Positions 14,633 through 23,081 of a stretch of DNA of 30,786 nucleotides are shown piece after piece. Made by a program: the position numbers and the translations under genes. The stretch is from CAZOJJ01 sp964580105 (GTDB lineage: Bacteria > Bacteroidota > Rhodothermia > Rhodothermales > Rubricoccaceae). The stretch's first letter is position 1. Each line of letters starts with the position of its first letter. The notes beneath the pieces are model-generated. The model ran no database searches. It was not told where the DNA came from and saw only the letters and a list, made by a program, of their open reading frames with translations. The stretch spans positions 1-30,786 of the forward strand of contig CAZOJJ010000038.1 of the NCBI GenBank assembly GCA_964580105.1, written 5' to 3'.

Positions 14633-16197
14633 CGGAGTGTGATCACCGGGAGCAGCATCTCCTCCAGGCTCACGCCGCCGTGCTGGAACGTGTCCTTGTA
14701 CTGGTTGAGGTAGCGGTTGTAGTTCGTCGGGTAGACGAAGTAGTAGTCCTCCTTCGCGAAGATGTAGTTCTCGTTGATCCCCACTCGCGGGAGGCCGTAC
14801 GTCTCGGGGTCCTTCACGAAGATGGCGTCGGTGCCGTCCACCTTGAGGTTGCGGCCGTGCTTGTAGCGGAGGCTCGTGCTCGTCTCGCGGTCGCCGATGA
14901 CCTTGGTGGCGTGGAGGCTGCGCACGGCCCCGTGGTCGGTGGTGACGACGACGGTGACGTCGTGGCGGGCGAGCTCCTGGAAGGCCTCGTAGAGCCAGGA
15001 GTGCTCGAACCACGTGGCGGTGAGGCCGCGGTAGGCGGGCACGTCCGGAGCGATTTCCTTGAGGATGGCGGTGTCCGAACGAGAGTGGGCGAGGATGTCC
15101 ACGAAGTTGACGACGACGGCGGCGAGGTCGTGCTGGAGGAAGTCGGCCACGGAGTCGGCGAAGCCGGCGCCGTCGGCCTGGCTGACGAGCTTCTCGTAGC
15201 GCATGCGGACGCCGCTGCCCGTGAGGTGCTTGCGCTGGAGGAGGTCCTGGAGGTAGTCCGCCTCGTGCATGTTGAGCGAGGCCTCCTCGTCGCGCTCGGC
15301 GGCGACCCAGAACTGCGGGAAGCGCTTGGCGATGTCGATGGGGAGGAGGCCGGAGAAGATGGCGTTGCGGGAGTAGGGCGTGGCCGTGGGAAGGAGGCCG
15401 TAGTGCCAGTCCTTCTCGACCTCGAAGAGCGGGAAGAGCAGGCGCTCGAAGAGGAGCCACTGGTCGTAGCGCATGCAGTCGATGAGGAAGAACAGCACCG
15501 GCTTGCCGTCCTTGAGGCGGGGCAGCACCCAGGTGGGTAGGACCTCGTGGCTGAGGGGGGGGCGGTCCTCGTCCGGCCTCTCGCCCGCGCGCACCGCCGC
15601 GATCCAGTCGGGGTAGGATTCCTCGACGAAGCGGCCGAACTGCGTGTTGGCCTCGCGGTACTGGTCGTCGAGGATCTGGCGGACGCCCTCCTCGGCCCCC
15701 TCGAGTTCGAGGTCGAAGCGGACGAGCTCCTGGTAGACGTCGATCCACTCGGTCGCCGAGAGCGGGCTGCCGAGCAGGGCGGAGATCCGGCCGAAGGCCT
15801 GGAGGTAGTCCTGGCTCACCTTCTGCTCGCGGATCTTCTGCCCTTCGAGGAGCCGCTTGCAGGTGAGCAGGATCTGCTTCGGGTTGACCGGCTTGATGAG
15901 GTAGTCCGAGATCTGCCCGCCGATGGCGTCCTCCATGAGGTACTCCTCCTCGCTCTTGGTGATCATCACGACGGGCGTCTCGGGCTGGAGCGCCTTGATC
16001 TCGGCGAGGGTGTCGAGGCCGCCGAGACCGGGCATCTGCTCGTCGAGGAAGACGACGTCGTAGCGGCGGTCCTTCACCTTGGCGACGGCGTCGGCGCCGT
16101 TGGTGACGCTGGTGACGTCGTAGCCCTTGGCTTCGAGGAAGAGGATGTGGGGCCGGAGGAGGTCGATTTCGTCGTCGGCCCAGAGGATGCGGGGCAT
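14620..16197 (-). CDS. porX: PorX-type response regulator with PglZ/alkaline-phosphatase-like domain
   Basis: A 525-residue two-domain regulator. Residues 1-120 are a receiver domain: acidic DDE near residues 8-10, phospho-acceptor in VVFLDEQMPG (D52), ITKSEEEY (T80, K81) and the lysine in YLIKPVNP (K102). A helical linker leads to a C-terminal PglZ/alkaline-phosphatase-superfamily domain with metal-binding-type motifs FFLIDCMRYDQW (D240), PTATPYSRNAIFSG (271-283), FVDILAHSR and TTDHGAVRS (D421, H422). This layout is that of PorX, which controls type IX secretion in Bacteroidota and whose PglZ domain is reported to hydrolyse oligonucleotides. No type IX structural genes are in the window. Short tandem repeats flank both ends of the gene. 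Confidence 0.92.
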   Translation of the reverse strand: MPRILWADDEIDLLRPHILFLEAKGYDVTSVTNGADAVAKVKDRRYDVVFLDEQMPGLGGLDTLAEIKALQPETPVVMITKSEEEYLMEDAIGGQISDYLIKPVNPKQILLTCKRLLEGQKIREQKVSQDYLQAFGRISALLGSPLSATEWIDVYQELVRFDLELEGAEEGVRQILDDQYREANTQFGRFVEESYPDWIAAVRAGERPDEDRPPLSHEVLPTWVLPRLKDGKPVLFFLIDCMRYDQWLLFERLLFPLFEVEKDWHYGLLPTATPYSRNAIFSGLLPIDIAKRFPQFWVAAERDEEASLNMHEADYLQDLLQRKHLTGSGVRMRYEKLVSQADGAGFADSVADFLQHDLAAVVVNFVDILAHSRSDTAILKEIAPDVPAYRGLTATWFEHSWLYEAFQELARHDVTVVVTTDHGAVRSLHATKVIGDRETSTSLRYKHGRNLKVDGTDAIFVKDPETYGLPRVGINENYIFAKEDYYFVYPTNYNRYLNQYKDTFQHGGVSLEEMLLPVITLRPRR

Positions 16198-16239
16198 ATG
16201 TCGGTGTACGGTGGGCGGTAGACGGTAGACGGTGGGCGG
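16198..16239. repeat. 7-bp repeat array directly upstream of the porX start
   Basis: Six heptamers of form tnnncgg on the plus strand (atgtcgg, tgtacgg, tgggcgg, tagacgg, tagacgg, tgggcgg). Read towards porX they are CCGnnnA units that end at the porX ATG. A purine-rich plus-strand run (pyrimidine-rich for porX) continues upstream to about 16300. No Shine-Dalgarno sequence is present. Confidence 0.85.
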
Positions 16240-16394
16240 CCGGGGAGGATCCGGGCGCGTGGGAAAGGGAGAGGGGAAGCGTGGGGCGGAAGGGAAGCCG
16301 CGGGCGGGCCCTCGCCCCTTCGCCTTCTCTCCACGCCGGGGAGGACACCAACGCGGCGCGGCCGTGCGTTAGCCTGCCGCTCCGCACAAAGCGG

Positions 16395-16400
16395 TATACT
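16395..16400 (+). promoter_or_regulatory. Possible -10 element of the subtilisin-like protease gene
   Basis: TATACT in a GC-rich setting, 28 bases before the protease ATG. No matching -35 element at 16-18 bases, so confidence is low. Confidence 0.35.
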
Positions 16401-16427
16401 CCTGCGCTTCCTCCAACCCCCGCACGC

Positions 16428-17999
16428 ATGCACCTCCGCCTCGCCCTCTTCGGGCTCAGCCTCCTGCTCGCCGCCCCGGTCCTCGCCCAGCCCGAGGTGT
16501 GGTACCCCCTCGACCGCGACGCCGACGGCGTCTACGGCCTCTCCCTCGCTCAGGCCTACGCCGAACTGGAGGGGCTCGAACCCCAGCGCACCGTCGTCGT
16601 GGCCGTGATCGACAGCGGCGTGGACGTGGCGCACGAGGACTTCGCCGGGCGCATCTGGACCAACGACGACGAGGTGGCCGGCAACGGCCTCGACGACGAC
16701 GGCAACGGCTACGCCGACGACGTCCACGGCTGGAACTTCATCGGCGGGGCCGACGGGCGGAACATCGAGTACGACTCGTTCGAGATCGCCCGCGAGGTGG
16801 CCGCCCTCCGCGCCCGCTTCGAGGGCCGGGACGTGGACGCGCTCAGCGGCGAGGACGCCGAGGCCTACGCCCGCCTCCAGGAGCGCGAGGCCGAGCTGGA
16901 GGAGCGCCGCGAGGAGTACGCCCAGATCGTCGCCACGCTGGAGGGCATCCTCCCGACGGTCCAGGCCGCCGACGCCGCCGTCCGCACGCACCTCGGCCGC
17001 GACGCCTACACGGCCGACGACCTCGCCGGCATCAACAGCCCGAGCGCCGAGGTCCAGCAGGCCAAGCAGGTGCTCCTCTTCCTCGACGCCAACGGCCTCA
17101 CGGCGAAGGACGTCGAGGAGCAGCTCGACTACGTCCGCGTCCGCCTCGACTACGGCCTCAACCCCGACTTCGACCCGCGCGAGATCGTCGGTGACGACTA
17201 CGACGACCCGTCCGACCGCTTCTACGGCAACGCCGACCTCCACGGGCCGGACCCGAGCCACGGCACCTCGGTCGCGGGCGTCATCGGCGCCGTGCGCGGG
17301 AACGAGCTCGGCATCGACGGCATCGCGCCGAACGTGCTCATCATGCCCGTCCGCGCCGTGCCCAACGGCGACGAGCGCGACAAGGACGTCGCCAACGCCA
17401 TCCGCTACGCCGTCGACAACGGCGCGCACCTGATCAACATGAGCTTCGGGAAGGATTACTCGCCCGAGAAGTCGCTCGTAGACGAGGCCATCCGCTACGC
17501 CGAGGCCCGCGGCGTCCTCCTCATCCACGCCGCCGGCAACGACGGGGCCGACCTGGAGACGACGCCGAACTTCCCCACCCGCCGCCTCGGCGACGGCACC
17601 GACGCCCGCAACTGGATCGAGGTCGGCGCCTCGACGCCGGACGCCTCGCTCGCGGCGCCGTTCAGCAACTACGGCGCCACGCGCGTGGACGTGTTCGCGC
17701 CCGGCACACGGATCTACAGCCTCAAGCCCGGCAACACGTACGGCGCCAGCGACGGCACCAGCCTCGCCGCCCCACTCGTCACGGGCGTGGCCGCGCTGCT
17801 GATGAGCTACTTCCCCGACCTCGACGCCGCGCAGGTCCGCCGCATCCTCCTCGACTCGGCCGTCCGCTACGCCGAGGTGGAGGTGGTCCGGCCGGGGAGC
17901 GAGGACGGCGAGACGGTCGCCTTCGGCGCGCTCTCGGCGACGGGCGGCGTCGTCAATGCGCTGGAGGCCGTGCGCATGGCGAAGGCCACGCTCAATTGA
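16428..17999 (+). CDS. Secreted S8 (subtilisin-like) serine protease
   Basis: Exported endopeptidase of 523 residues. The signal peptide is MHLRLALFGLSLLLAAPVLA, with cleavage before Gln21. The catalytic triad is visible: Asp62 in VVVAVIDSGVD, His279 in DPSHGTSVAGVIGA and Ser445 in SDGTSLAAPLVTG, with the oxyanion Asn371 in HAAGND. The Asp-to-His distance of about 217 residues is much larger than in subtilisin. The extra segment (about 118-260) is charged and helical, with an EREAELEERREEYAQ coiled-coil-like run, and might act as an internal inhibitor or dimerisation arm. There is no obvious type IX C-terminal sorting domain. The last eight codons, including the stop, are duplicated in tandem. 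Confidence 0.95.
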   Translation: MHLRLALFGLSLLLAAPVLAQPEVWYPLDRDADGVYGLSLAQAYAELEGLEPQRTVVVAVIDSGVDVAHEDFAGRIWTNDDEVAGNGLDDDGNGYADDVHGWNFIGGADGRNIEYDSFEIAREVAALRARFEGRDVDALSGEDAEAYARLQEREAELEERREEYAQIVATLEGILPTVQAADAAVRTHLGRDAYTADDLAGINSPSAEVQQAKQVLLFLDANGLTAKDVEEQLDYVRVRLDYGLNPDFDPREIVGDDYDDPSDRFYGNADLHGPDPSHGTSVAGVIGAVRGNELGIDGIAPNVLIMPVRAVPNGDERDKDVANAIRYAVDNGAHLINMSFGKDYSPEKSLVDEAIRYAEARGVLLIHAAGNDGADLETTPNFPTRRLGDGTDARNWIEVGASTPDASLAAPFSNYGATRVDVFAPGTRIYSLKPGNTYGASDGTSLAAPLVTGVAALLMSYFPDLDAAQVRRILLDSAVRYAEVEVVRPGSEDGETVAFGALSATGGVVNALEAVRMAKATLN

Positions 18000-18023
18000 A
18001 TGGCGAAGGCCACGCTCAATTGA
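17976..18023. repeat. 24-bp perfect tandem duplication of the protease 3' end
   Basis: Positions 17976-17999 (atggcgaagg...caattga, the last seven codons plus stop) are repeated exactly at 18000-18023. The second copy starts with an ATG and ends with a TGA but is too short to be a gene. It is probably a replication-slippage product. Confidence 0.95.
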
Positions 18024-18038
18024 GCCGGGACGCCGAGC

Positions 18039-18064
18039 GGGGAGGCCGGCTGGGCGACCTCCCC
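18039..18064 (+). terminator. Candidate terminator of the protease gene
   Basis: Stem GGGGAGG (18039-18045) and CCTCCCC (18058-18064) with a 12-base loop, about 40 bases after the protease stop codon. It is followed only by gtattgc, so there is no real T-run. Confidence 0.45.
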
Positions 18065-18137
18065 GTATTGCAGGAGGAGGGGAAGCAGCCGGCCGGGCGA
18101 CGCCGTAGCTTTCCCTATCGTTCACGCTGCCGGATCC

Positions 18138-18560
18138 ATGCTTCGTTCCTCTCTTCGCGTCGCCGTTCTGGGGCTCGTCCTCGCCACCGTCGCCGGGTGC
18201 GACACCGAGCCGGTCCCGTCCATCGGCGGGCGCTATTCGGCCGTCCTCCCGAACGATCTGGAAATTCAGGGGCTACCGGTGGGCCTCCTCCTTACGCTCC
18301 AGGCTCAGATCCCGCACACCGAGGCCGGGCCCTTCACCTTCGGGGGCACCCTGAGCTCGCTCATCGGCGGCGGCACGCTCTCCTTCGCGTTCTCGGGTAC
18401 GGGCACGTACGACCATCCGGACGTGGCGGCCCGGGTGAACCTGACGGCGCCGGTGGCTCAGACCATTGACTTGAGCGGGGTCGCCAGCGAGGACGGCGGG
18501 ACGATCACGCTCTCGAACGACGAGGGCATCTTCATCACGCTCGTGCGCACCCGCCGCTGA
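18138..18560 (+). CDS. Small lipoprotein, function unknown
   Basis: A 140-residue protein with a lipoprotein signal peptide (MLRSSLRVAVLGLVLATVAGC, lipidation at Cys21). The mature start is CDTEPVPS. The rest is predicted to be beta-rich, with many Gly, Thr and Ser residues, as in YSAVLPNDLEIQG, GGTLSFAFSGTGTY and GGTITLSNDEGIF. It probably sits in the outer membrane facing the periplasm or the outside. It is downstream of the S8 protease in the same direction, but a possible terminator lies between. I recognise no family. Confidence 0.72.
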   Translation: MLRSSLRVAVLGLVLATVAGCDTEPVPSIGGRYSAVLPNDLEIQGLPVGLLLTLQAQIPHTEAGPFTFGGTLSSLIGGGTLSFAFSGTGTYDHPDVAARVNLTAPVAQTIDLSGVASEDGGTITLSNDEGIFITLVRTRR

Positions 18561-18574
18561 GCGGCGCCGCTAGC

Positions 18575-18592
18575 GGCCCGGCCTCGGGCCGT
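18575..18592. terminator. Bidirectional terminator hairpin
   Basis: CGGCCCG (18575-18581) and CGGGCCG (18586-18592) with a 4-base loop, between the converging lipoprotein and recJ genes. Plus-strand continuation is ttcgtggg. Stable stem, weak T-tract. Confidence 0.55.
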
Positions 18593-18604
18593 TCGTGGGC
18601 GGGG

Positions 18605-20368
18605 TCAGCCGTCGCCCTGGAGGCGGAGGTCCTTCGCGCGGAGCTGGAGCGAGACGCGCCCGTTCCAGCGGTTCTCCTCGACGCAGAAGGCCATCTCGAC
18701 GGGCGCCCCGCGCCGGACGCTCGTCAGCGCGGCGTCGAGCCGGTCGCCGAGGCCGAAGCCGATGACGGGGAACGGCGCGCCGCCGCTGCGCTGGGCGATG
18801 CGCAGCTTGAGGTGCTTCCCGTCCGAGCCGACGGTGGACGGCTGGCCGACGATGCGGAGGTCGCGGCCCCAGAAGAGCGGGCGCGGGTTGTCCGGCCCGA
18901 ACGGGCCGAACTGGTCGAGCACGCGCCAGAAGCGGTCGTCGATGTGGGTCAGGTCGAGTTCGGCGTCGATTTCCAACTCGGGCGTGAGCGCCTCGGGGTC
19001 GGTGACGGCCGCGGCGACGGCCTCGCTGAGCCGATCGCGCAGGGCGGGCACGTTGGCCGGGTCGAGCGCGAGGCCGGCGGCGAAGGCGTGGCCGCCGAAG
19101 CGGACGAGGAGGTCGCTGCACGCCGCGAGGGCGTCGTAGATGGAGATGCCCTTGACCGAGCGGGCCGAGCCCTTCGCCAGGCCGTCCTGGCCGGTGGTGA
19201 GGAGGACGGTCGGGCGGTGGAAGTGCTCGGCCACGCGGCTGGCCGTAATGCCGATCACACCGCCGTGCCAGCCGTCGTGGTGGAGCACGAGCGCGAGGGC
19301 GTCGGGGTCCTCGGCCATGTGCTGCTCGGCGAGGCGGAGGGCCTCGCCGCTCGTCCGCCGGTCGAGGTCGCGGCGGGCCTCGTTGAGCGCCTCGATGCGG
19401 TCGGCCAGGCGTGCCGCCGCCGCGGCGTCGGTTTCGATGAGGAGGGCGGCGGCGAGGGAGGCGTCGTCGAGCCGGCCGGCGGCGTTGATCCGGGGGCCGA
19501 GGTTGAAGACGATCTTGGACGAGGTGCAGGCGTTGAGGTCCACGCCCGCCCGCTCGGCCAGCATCGCAAGGCCGACGCGCGGGCGCACGCAGAGCTGGCG
19601 CAGCCCCTCGCGCATGAGGATCCGGTTCTCGTCGACGAGCGGGACGATGTCGCTGGCCGTCGAGACGGCGACGAGGTCGAGGTAGGGCCAGGCCTCCTCG
19701 GGCGGGCGGGCGAGCCGCTGGAGCGTGGCCTGGATCAGCTTGAAGCCGACGCCGCAGCCCGAGAGCCCGTCGAAGGGGTAGGGGCAGTCCGGCCGCTTGG
19801 GGTCGAGGACGGCGACGGCGTCCGGAAGGGTGGCCTCGGCGGTGTGGTGGTCGCAGATGATGAGGTCGAGCCCCTTCGCCTTGGCGTAGGCGGCCTCCTC
19901 GACGGCCGTGATGCCGCAGTCGAGCGCGACGATCAGCGCGGCGCCGCGTTCGGCGGCGTAGTCGATGCCGGCGGGGCCGAGGCCGTAGCCGTGCTCGAAA
20001 CGGTTGGGGATGAAGAAGTCGGTCTCGACGCCCTGGGCGCGGAGGAACAGCGTCATGAGCGCCGTCGAGGTCGTCCCGTCCACGTCGTAGTCGCCGTAGA
20101 CGAGGACACGCTCGCCGCGCGTGACGGCTTCGGCGAGGCGGTCGGCGGCGCGGTCCATGTCCCGCATCAGGAACGGGTCGTAGAGGCCGTCGAGGCCGCC
20201 CCGGAAGAAGTGCCGCGCCTGGTCGAAGGTGCCCACGCCGCGCAGGTAGAGCGTGCGGGCGAGGGCGGGCGGCAGGCGGTTGAGCGCTTCGCTGAGGGCC
20301 GTCACCGCCTCGTCGTCGGCAACGGGGCGGAGGGTCCAGCGGAAGGGTGTCGGGGTATCCGTTTGCAT
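18605..20368 (-). CDS. recJ: Single-stranded-DNA-specific exonuclease RecJ
   Basis: 5'-3' exonuclease acting on single-stranded DNA in recombinational repair and mismatch repair. The 587-residue protein shows all DHH phosphoesterase motifs: YGDYDVDGTTS (91-101), ALDCGIT (D150), the ICDHH motif (D173, H174, H175) and STASDIVPL (D240). FNLGPRINAAGRLDDA follows, then the DHHA1 domain with RFGGHAFAAGL (GGH at 425-427), and a C-terminal OB-like domain with FGPDNPRPLF. The length matches family members. The ATG at 20368 follows a C/T-rich leader (GGCCTCCCTCCCGC). A -10-like AT patch (TATATT on the minus strand) is at 20410-20415. Confidence 0.97.
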   Translation of the reverse strand: MQTDTPTPFRWTLRPVADDEAVTALSEALNRLPPALARTLYLRGVGTFDQARHFFRGGLDGLYDPFLMRDMDRAADRLAEAVTRGERVLVYGDYDVDGTTSTALMTLFLRAQGVETDFFIPNRFEHGYGLGPAGIDYAAERGAALIVALDCGITAVEEAAYAKAKGLDLIICDHHTAEATLPDAVAVLDPKRPDCPYPFDGLSGCGVGFKLIQATLQRLARPPEEAWPYLDLVAVSTASDIVPLVDENRILMREGLRQLCVRPRVGLAMLAERAGVDLNACTSSKIVFNLGPRINAAGRLDDASLAAALLIETDAAAAARLADRIEALNEARRDLDRRTSGEALRLAEQHMAEDPDALALVLHHDGWHGGVIGITASRVAEHFHRPTVLLTTGQDGLAKGSARSVKGISIYDALAACSDLLVRFGGHAFAAGLALDPANVPALRDRLSEAVAAAVTDPEALTPELEIDAELDLTHIDDRFWRVLDQFGPFGPDNPRPLFWGRDLRIVGQPSTVGSDGKHLKLRIAQRSGGAPFPVIGFGLGDRLDAALTSVRRGAPVEMAFCVEENRWNGRVSLQLRAKDLRLQGDG

Positions 20369-20409
20369 GCGGGAGGGAGGCCGGCAACAACCCGAGGCCG
20401 GCGCCGCGC

Positions 20410-20415
20410 AATATA
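20410..20415 (-). promoter_or_regulatory. Possible -10 element of recJ
   Basis: TATATT on the minus strand, about 42 bases upstream of the recJ ATG, in the only AT-rich patch of this gap. No clear -35 element. Confidence 0.35.
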
Positions 20416-20472
20416 AGAGGCCGCGCGGCTGACGCCCGGTCTGTCACCGGTCGCGCCGAGGCGGCAGGGCGG

Positions 20473-22392
20473 CTAGTAGCGCGGGAGGAAGCGCCGTCGC
20501 AGGCCGCGGCCGGCCGGCCCCTCCAGCCGTGCGCCCTCGAAGCGGACGTCCCGGCCGAGCGTGAGGCGCGAGCCCTCCATCACCTCGATCACGGCGCCCG
20601 GCCCTCCGAGCACGCCCCGTTCGACGATCACCTCTGCCTCGGGACCGACGACGAGGCGGGCACCCTCGCCCATCGCCAGGCCGCCGGCGAAGGTGATCCG
20701 TACCGGGCCGAGGCCCACCAGCGCCGTCCCGGACGTGTCGGCCCCGACGTACAGCGTCCGCCCGGGCTCCACGACGGCGGGGCCGCCGAAGGCGAGGCCG
20801 TCGGACTCCGGCCCCATCCAGCTGTCCATCCGGAAGGCGGGCCAGGGCGCGTCCGGCGCCAGGAAGGCAGGCCGCCGGCGCACGTCGGCGACGAGGTCGA
20901 ACTGCATCGTGGAGTCCGGGCCGGGGAGGTAGCGGACGCGGTCGAGGGCGAACCATACGGGCTCGGCCCCCGGCGGGAGGTGGTGGTTGGAGGCAAACCC
21001 CCCGCTGGTGGGGCGCGTCCAGGGCGTGAGCTGAGGATGCGCGGGGCCGAAGAAGTCGCCGTCGTAGATGCGGGGGCCCAGGCAGTCCTCGTGCGAGCCG
21101 CTGCACCAGGGGAGGGTCTTGTAGTGGCCGTCGGCGGGGAGGAGGCCGTAGGCGTACCGGCTGTACGGGCCGCGCGGGTCGCCCCGGCTGAGGGCGACGT
21201 GCAGGCCGCGCGTGGCGAGCCCCTGGTAGAGGTAGTCGTAGGCCGGATGCTCGCGCGGGAGGGGGATCTCGCGGTCGAAGTACCCGAGCCGCTGCCGGTT
21301 CGCGATGGTGAGGGTGTCCGCTGCAGCGTCGGGGCCGAGCGGGATGAAGACGGCCTCGCCGGTCGTGTAGAGGTCGCGGATCGCGACGGCCTCGCGGTCG
21401 CCGTCGGCAGGGTCGAGGACGGTGACGTCGAGCCAGCCCATCCGGCGTCGCTCGTGGGCGGAGAGCGTCAGGGAGGCGGGGTCGTAGTAGTTGGGCACTC
21501 CGCACATCCGGGCGTAGGCGCAGCGGCGAGGGTGGTCCGGATGGAACGGGATGAGGGCGAGGTGGCCGGCCATGTCGAAGAGGCGGTGGCCGTACTCGTG
21601 CACGAGGAGGCTCCGGCGGCCGTGCGAGACGAAGTTCTGCGAGCCCGAATGCTGCCAGTCCACCCGAATGGAGTCGCGGCGCGAGGGGCTCCAGTAGCGG
21701 AGCGTGTCCGGGCGGCGGTCGTCGTCCCGATCCGGCATCCCGCCGGCCTGGTAGAGGCCGCCGAGCGTGGCCCAGCCCTTGTCGTTGCTGAAGAGACTGT
21801 CGCGGCGGACGATCATCATGAGGTGGTCGAGGACGCCGTTGCGGTCGTGGTCGTAGCGGCCGAGGTCGAGGCCCTGTGCGGTGAGGTCGTCGAGGAGCTC
21901 CTCGGTGAGGTAGCCGTAGCCGCCCGCTTGGCGGACCGAGACGCCGGCGGAGTCGCGGCGGTTGTAGTAGGCGCGGTTGGGACGGCGCGAGACGTAGACT
22001 TCGGGCCAGACGTCGCCGTAGACGACGTGCGGCCCGCCGGGTCCGACGCGGGACTGCCAGTAGAAGTAGGCCGAGATCGTGGAGTCGCCGAGGGTGAGGG
22101 AATCGGCGCGGACGCGGGTGGGGCGGGGTTCGAGAAGGCCGTCGGCCCAGGGCGGGAGGGTCGTGTACGGGAGGACCTGCCCGGTCTCGTCGAGGTGGGG
22201 CCAGCCGTCGGGCGTGCACCAGAAGGCCCCGCACGCGCCGGCGTCGTCGTCCTGGAAGCGGACGAGGACGACGAGCATCGCGACGGTGTCGCGGTAGGCG
22301 ATGCTGGCGTCGTTCGGCGTCTGAGCCCGGCCGGCCGGGACGGCAAGCGGCCCGAGGCCGGCGAGGAGAAGCAGGAGGAGCGTCGTGCGCAT
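20473..22392 (-). CDS. Secreted M6-like zinc metalloprotease
   Basis: Exported zinc peptidase of 639 residues. The signal peptide is about 1-23 (poly-Leu core, cleavage after GRA). The zinc motif is LLVHEYGHRLFD (H265, E266, H269). It is followed by VPNYYDP and LTLSAHERRRMGWLDV, which match the LSAWxKxxLGWL region of immune inhibitor A (M6) type peptidases. YDHDRNGVLDHLMMIV upstream is an acidic calcium-site-like stretch. The C-terminal 90 or so residues are Gly/Val-rich beta repeats (GPVRITFAGGLAMGEGARLVVG...), possibly a small beta-helix for surface attachment. It starts 2 bases after the pgeF stop codon and is thus the last gene of a housekeeping operon. The substrate is unknown. Confidence 0.82.
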   Translation of the reverse strand: MRTTLLLLLLAGLGPLAVPAGRAQTPNDASIAYRDTVAMLVVLVRFQDDDAGACGAFWCTPDGWPHLDETGQVLPYTTLPPWADGLLEPRPTRVRADSLTLGDSTISAYFYWQSRVGPGGPHVVYGDVWPEVYVSRRPNRAYYNRRDSAGVSVRQAGGYGYLTEELLDDLTAQGLDLGRYDHDRNGVLDHLMMIVRRDSLFSNDKGWATLGGLYQAGGMPDRDDDRRPDTLRYWSPSRRDSIRVDWQHSGSQNFVSHGRRSLLVHEYGHRLFDMAGHLALIPFHPDHPRRCAYARMCGVPNYYDPASLTLSAHERRRMGWLDVTVLDPADGDREAVAIRDLYTTGEAVFIPLGPDAAADTLTIANRQRLGYFDREIPLPREHPAYDYLYQGLATRGLHVALSRGDPRGPYSRYAYGLLPADGHYKTLPWCSGSHEDCLGPRIYDGDFFGPAHPQLTPWTRPTSGGFASNHHLPPGAEPVWFALDRVRYLPGPDSTMQFDLVADVRRRPAFLAPDAPWPAFRMDSWMGPESDGLAFGGPAVVEPGRTLYVGADTSGTALVGLGPVRITFAGGLAMGEGARLVVGPEAEVIVERGVLGGPGAVIEVMEGSRLTLGRDVRFEGARLEGPAGRGLRRRFLPRY

Positions 22393-22394
22393 CG

Positions 22395-23081
22395 TCACGG
22401 GGCGTGGCGGCCGAGGAAGCCGACCATCCGGCCGGCGGTGCCGCCCTCGGCGCGGTAGGAGTAGAAGCGGCCGAGGTCGGAGGCCGTGCAGGCCGAGTCG
22501 ACCTCGATCTGAGAAGCCGGGACGCCCGCTGCCCGGAGCTGGTCTTCCAGGACGGCCTTGAGGTCTACGTGCGGACGCGGCCACTCGGGTCGCCGTAGCA
22601 CGAAGCGCGCATCGAACCGGGCGGCGACCTCCTCGCCCACCTCGAAGGCCTCGGCCGAGATGCACGGGCTGAGGTAGGCGCGCATCCGGGCGGGCTCGGC
22701 CCCCAGGTCGTGCATCGCCTCGACGGTCTTCGTCACGATGCCCGCGGCAGTGCCGCGCCAGCCGGAGTGGCAGGCGCCGAGGACGCCCGCCTCGGGGTCG
22801 GCGAGGAGGAGGAGGGCGCAGTCGGCCGAGATCAGGGTGAGGAGGAGGCCGGCCCGGTCCGTCACGAGGCCGTCGTGCTCGGGGACGTACCCGCCCTCGC
22901 GGACGACGCCCACGGCGTCTCCGTGCACCTGCCCGGCGGCGGCGACGGCGGGGAAGCCGAACCGCTCGCCCAGCCGGTGCCGCGCCGCCCACGTCTCCTC
23001 CGCGCCCGCCCCCGCGAAGTCGCGCGTGGTGAACCCGGCGACGAGGCCGGGGAGGCCGGCGAAGACGGCGGGGCGGATCAT
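22395..23081 (-). CDS. pgeF: PgeF/YfiH family multicopper-like polyphenol oxidase / peptidoglycan editing factor
   Basis: A 228-residue protein of the YfiH/PgeF (DUF152) family. E. coli PgeF removes misincorporated L-Ser muropeptides, and relatives have purine nucleoside phosphorylase or adenosine deaminase activity. The family zinc ligands are present: QVHG (H53), the ISADC motif (C88) and ACHSGWRGT (H105). PCISAEAFEVGEEV and VDLKAVLEDQL follow in the usual order, and DSACTASDLGRFYSYR ends the domain. The ATG at 23081 overlaps the aroE stop codon (ATGA), so translation is probably coupled. The leader, which is also the aroE 3' end, is a CCATCC-type C-rich repeat. Confidence 0.93.
   Translation of the reverse strand: MIRPAVFAGLPGLVAGFTTRDFAGAGAEETWAARHRLGERFGFPAVAAAGQVHGDAVGVVREGGYVPEHDGLVTDRAGLLLTLISADCALLLLADPEAGVLGACHSGWRGTAAGIVTKTVEAMHDLGAEPARMRAYLSPCISAEAFEVGEEVAARFDARFVLRRPEWPRPHVDLKAVLEDQLRAAGVPASQIEVDSACTASDLGRFYSYRAEGGTAGRMVGFLGRHAP

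Noticed and set aside
18000..18023. Seven-codon leader peptide (ATG to TGA)
   Set aside because: It is an exact copy of the protease 3' end and better explained as a tandem duplication.
22393..22992. N-terminal extension of the metalloprotease
   Set aside because: Frame-shadow of pgeF without domain content; a clear signal peptide begins at 22392.
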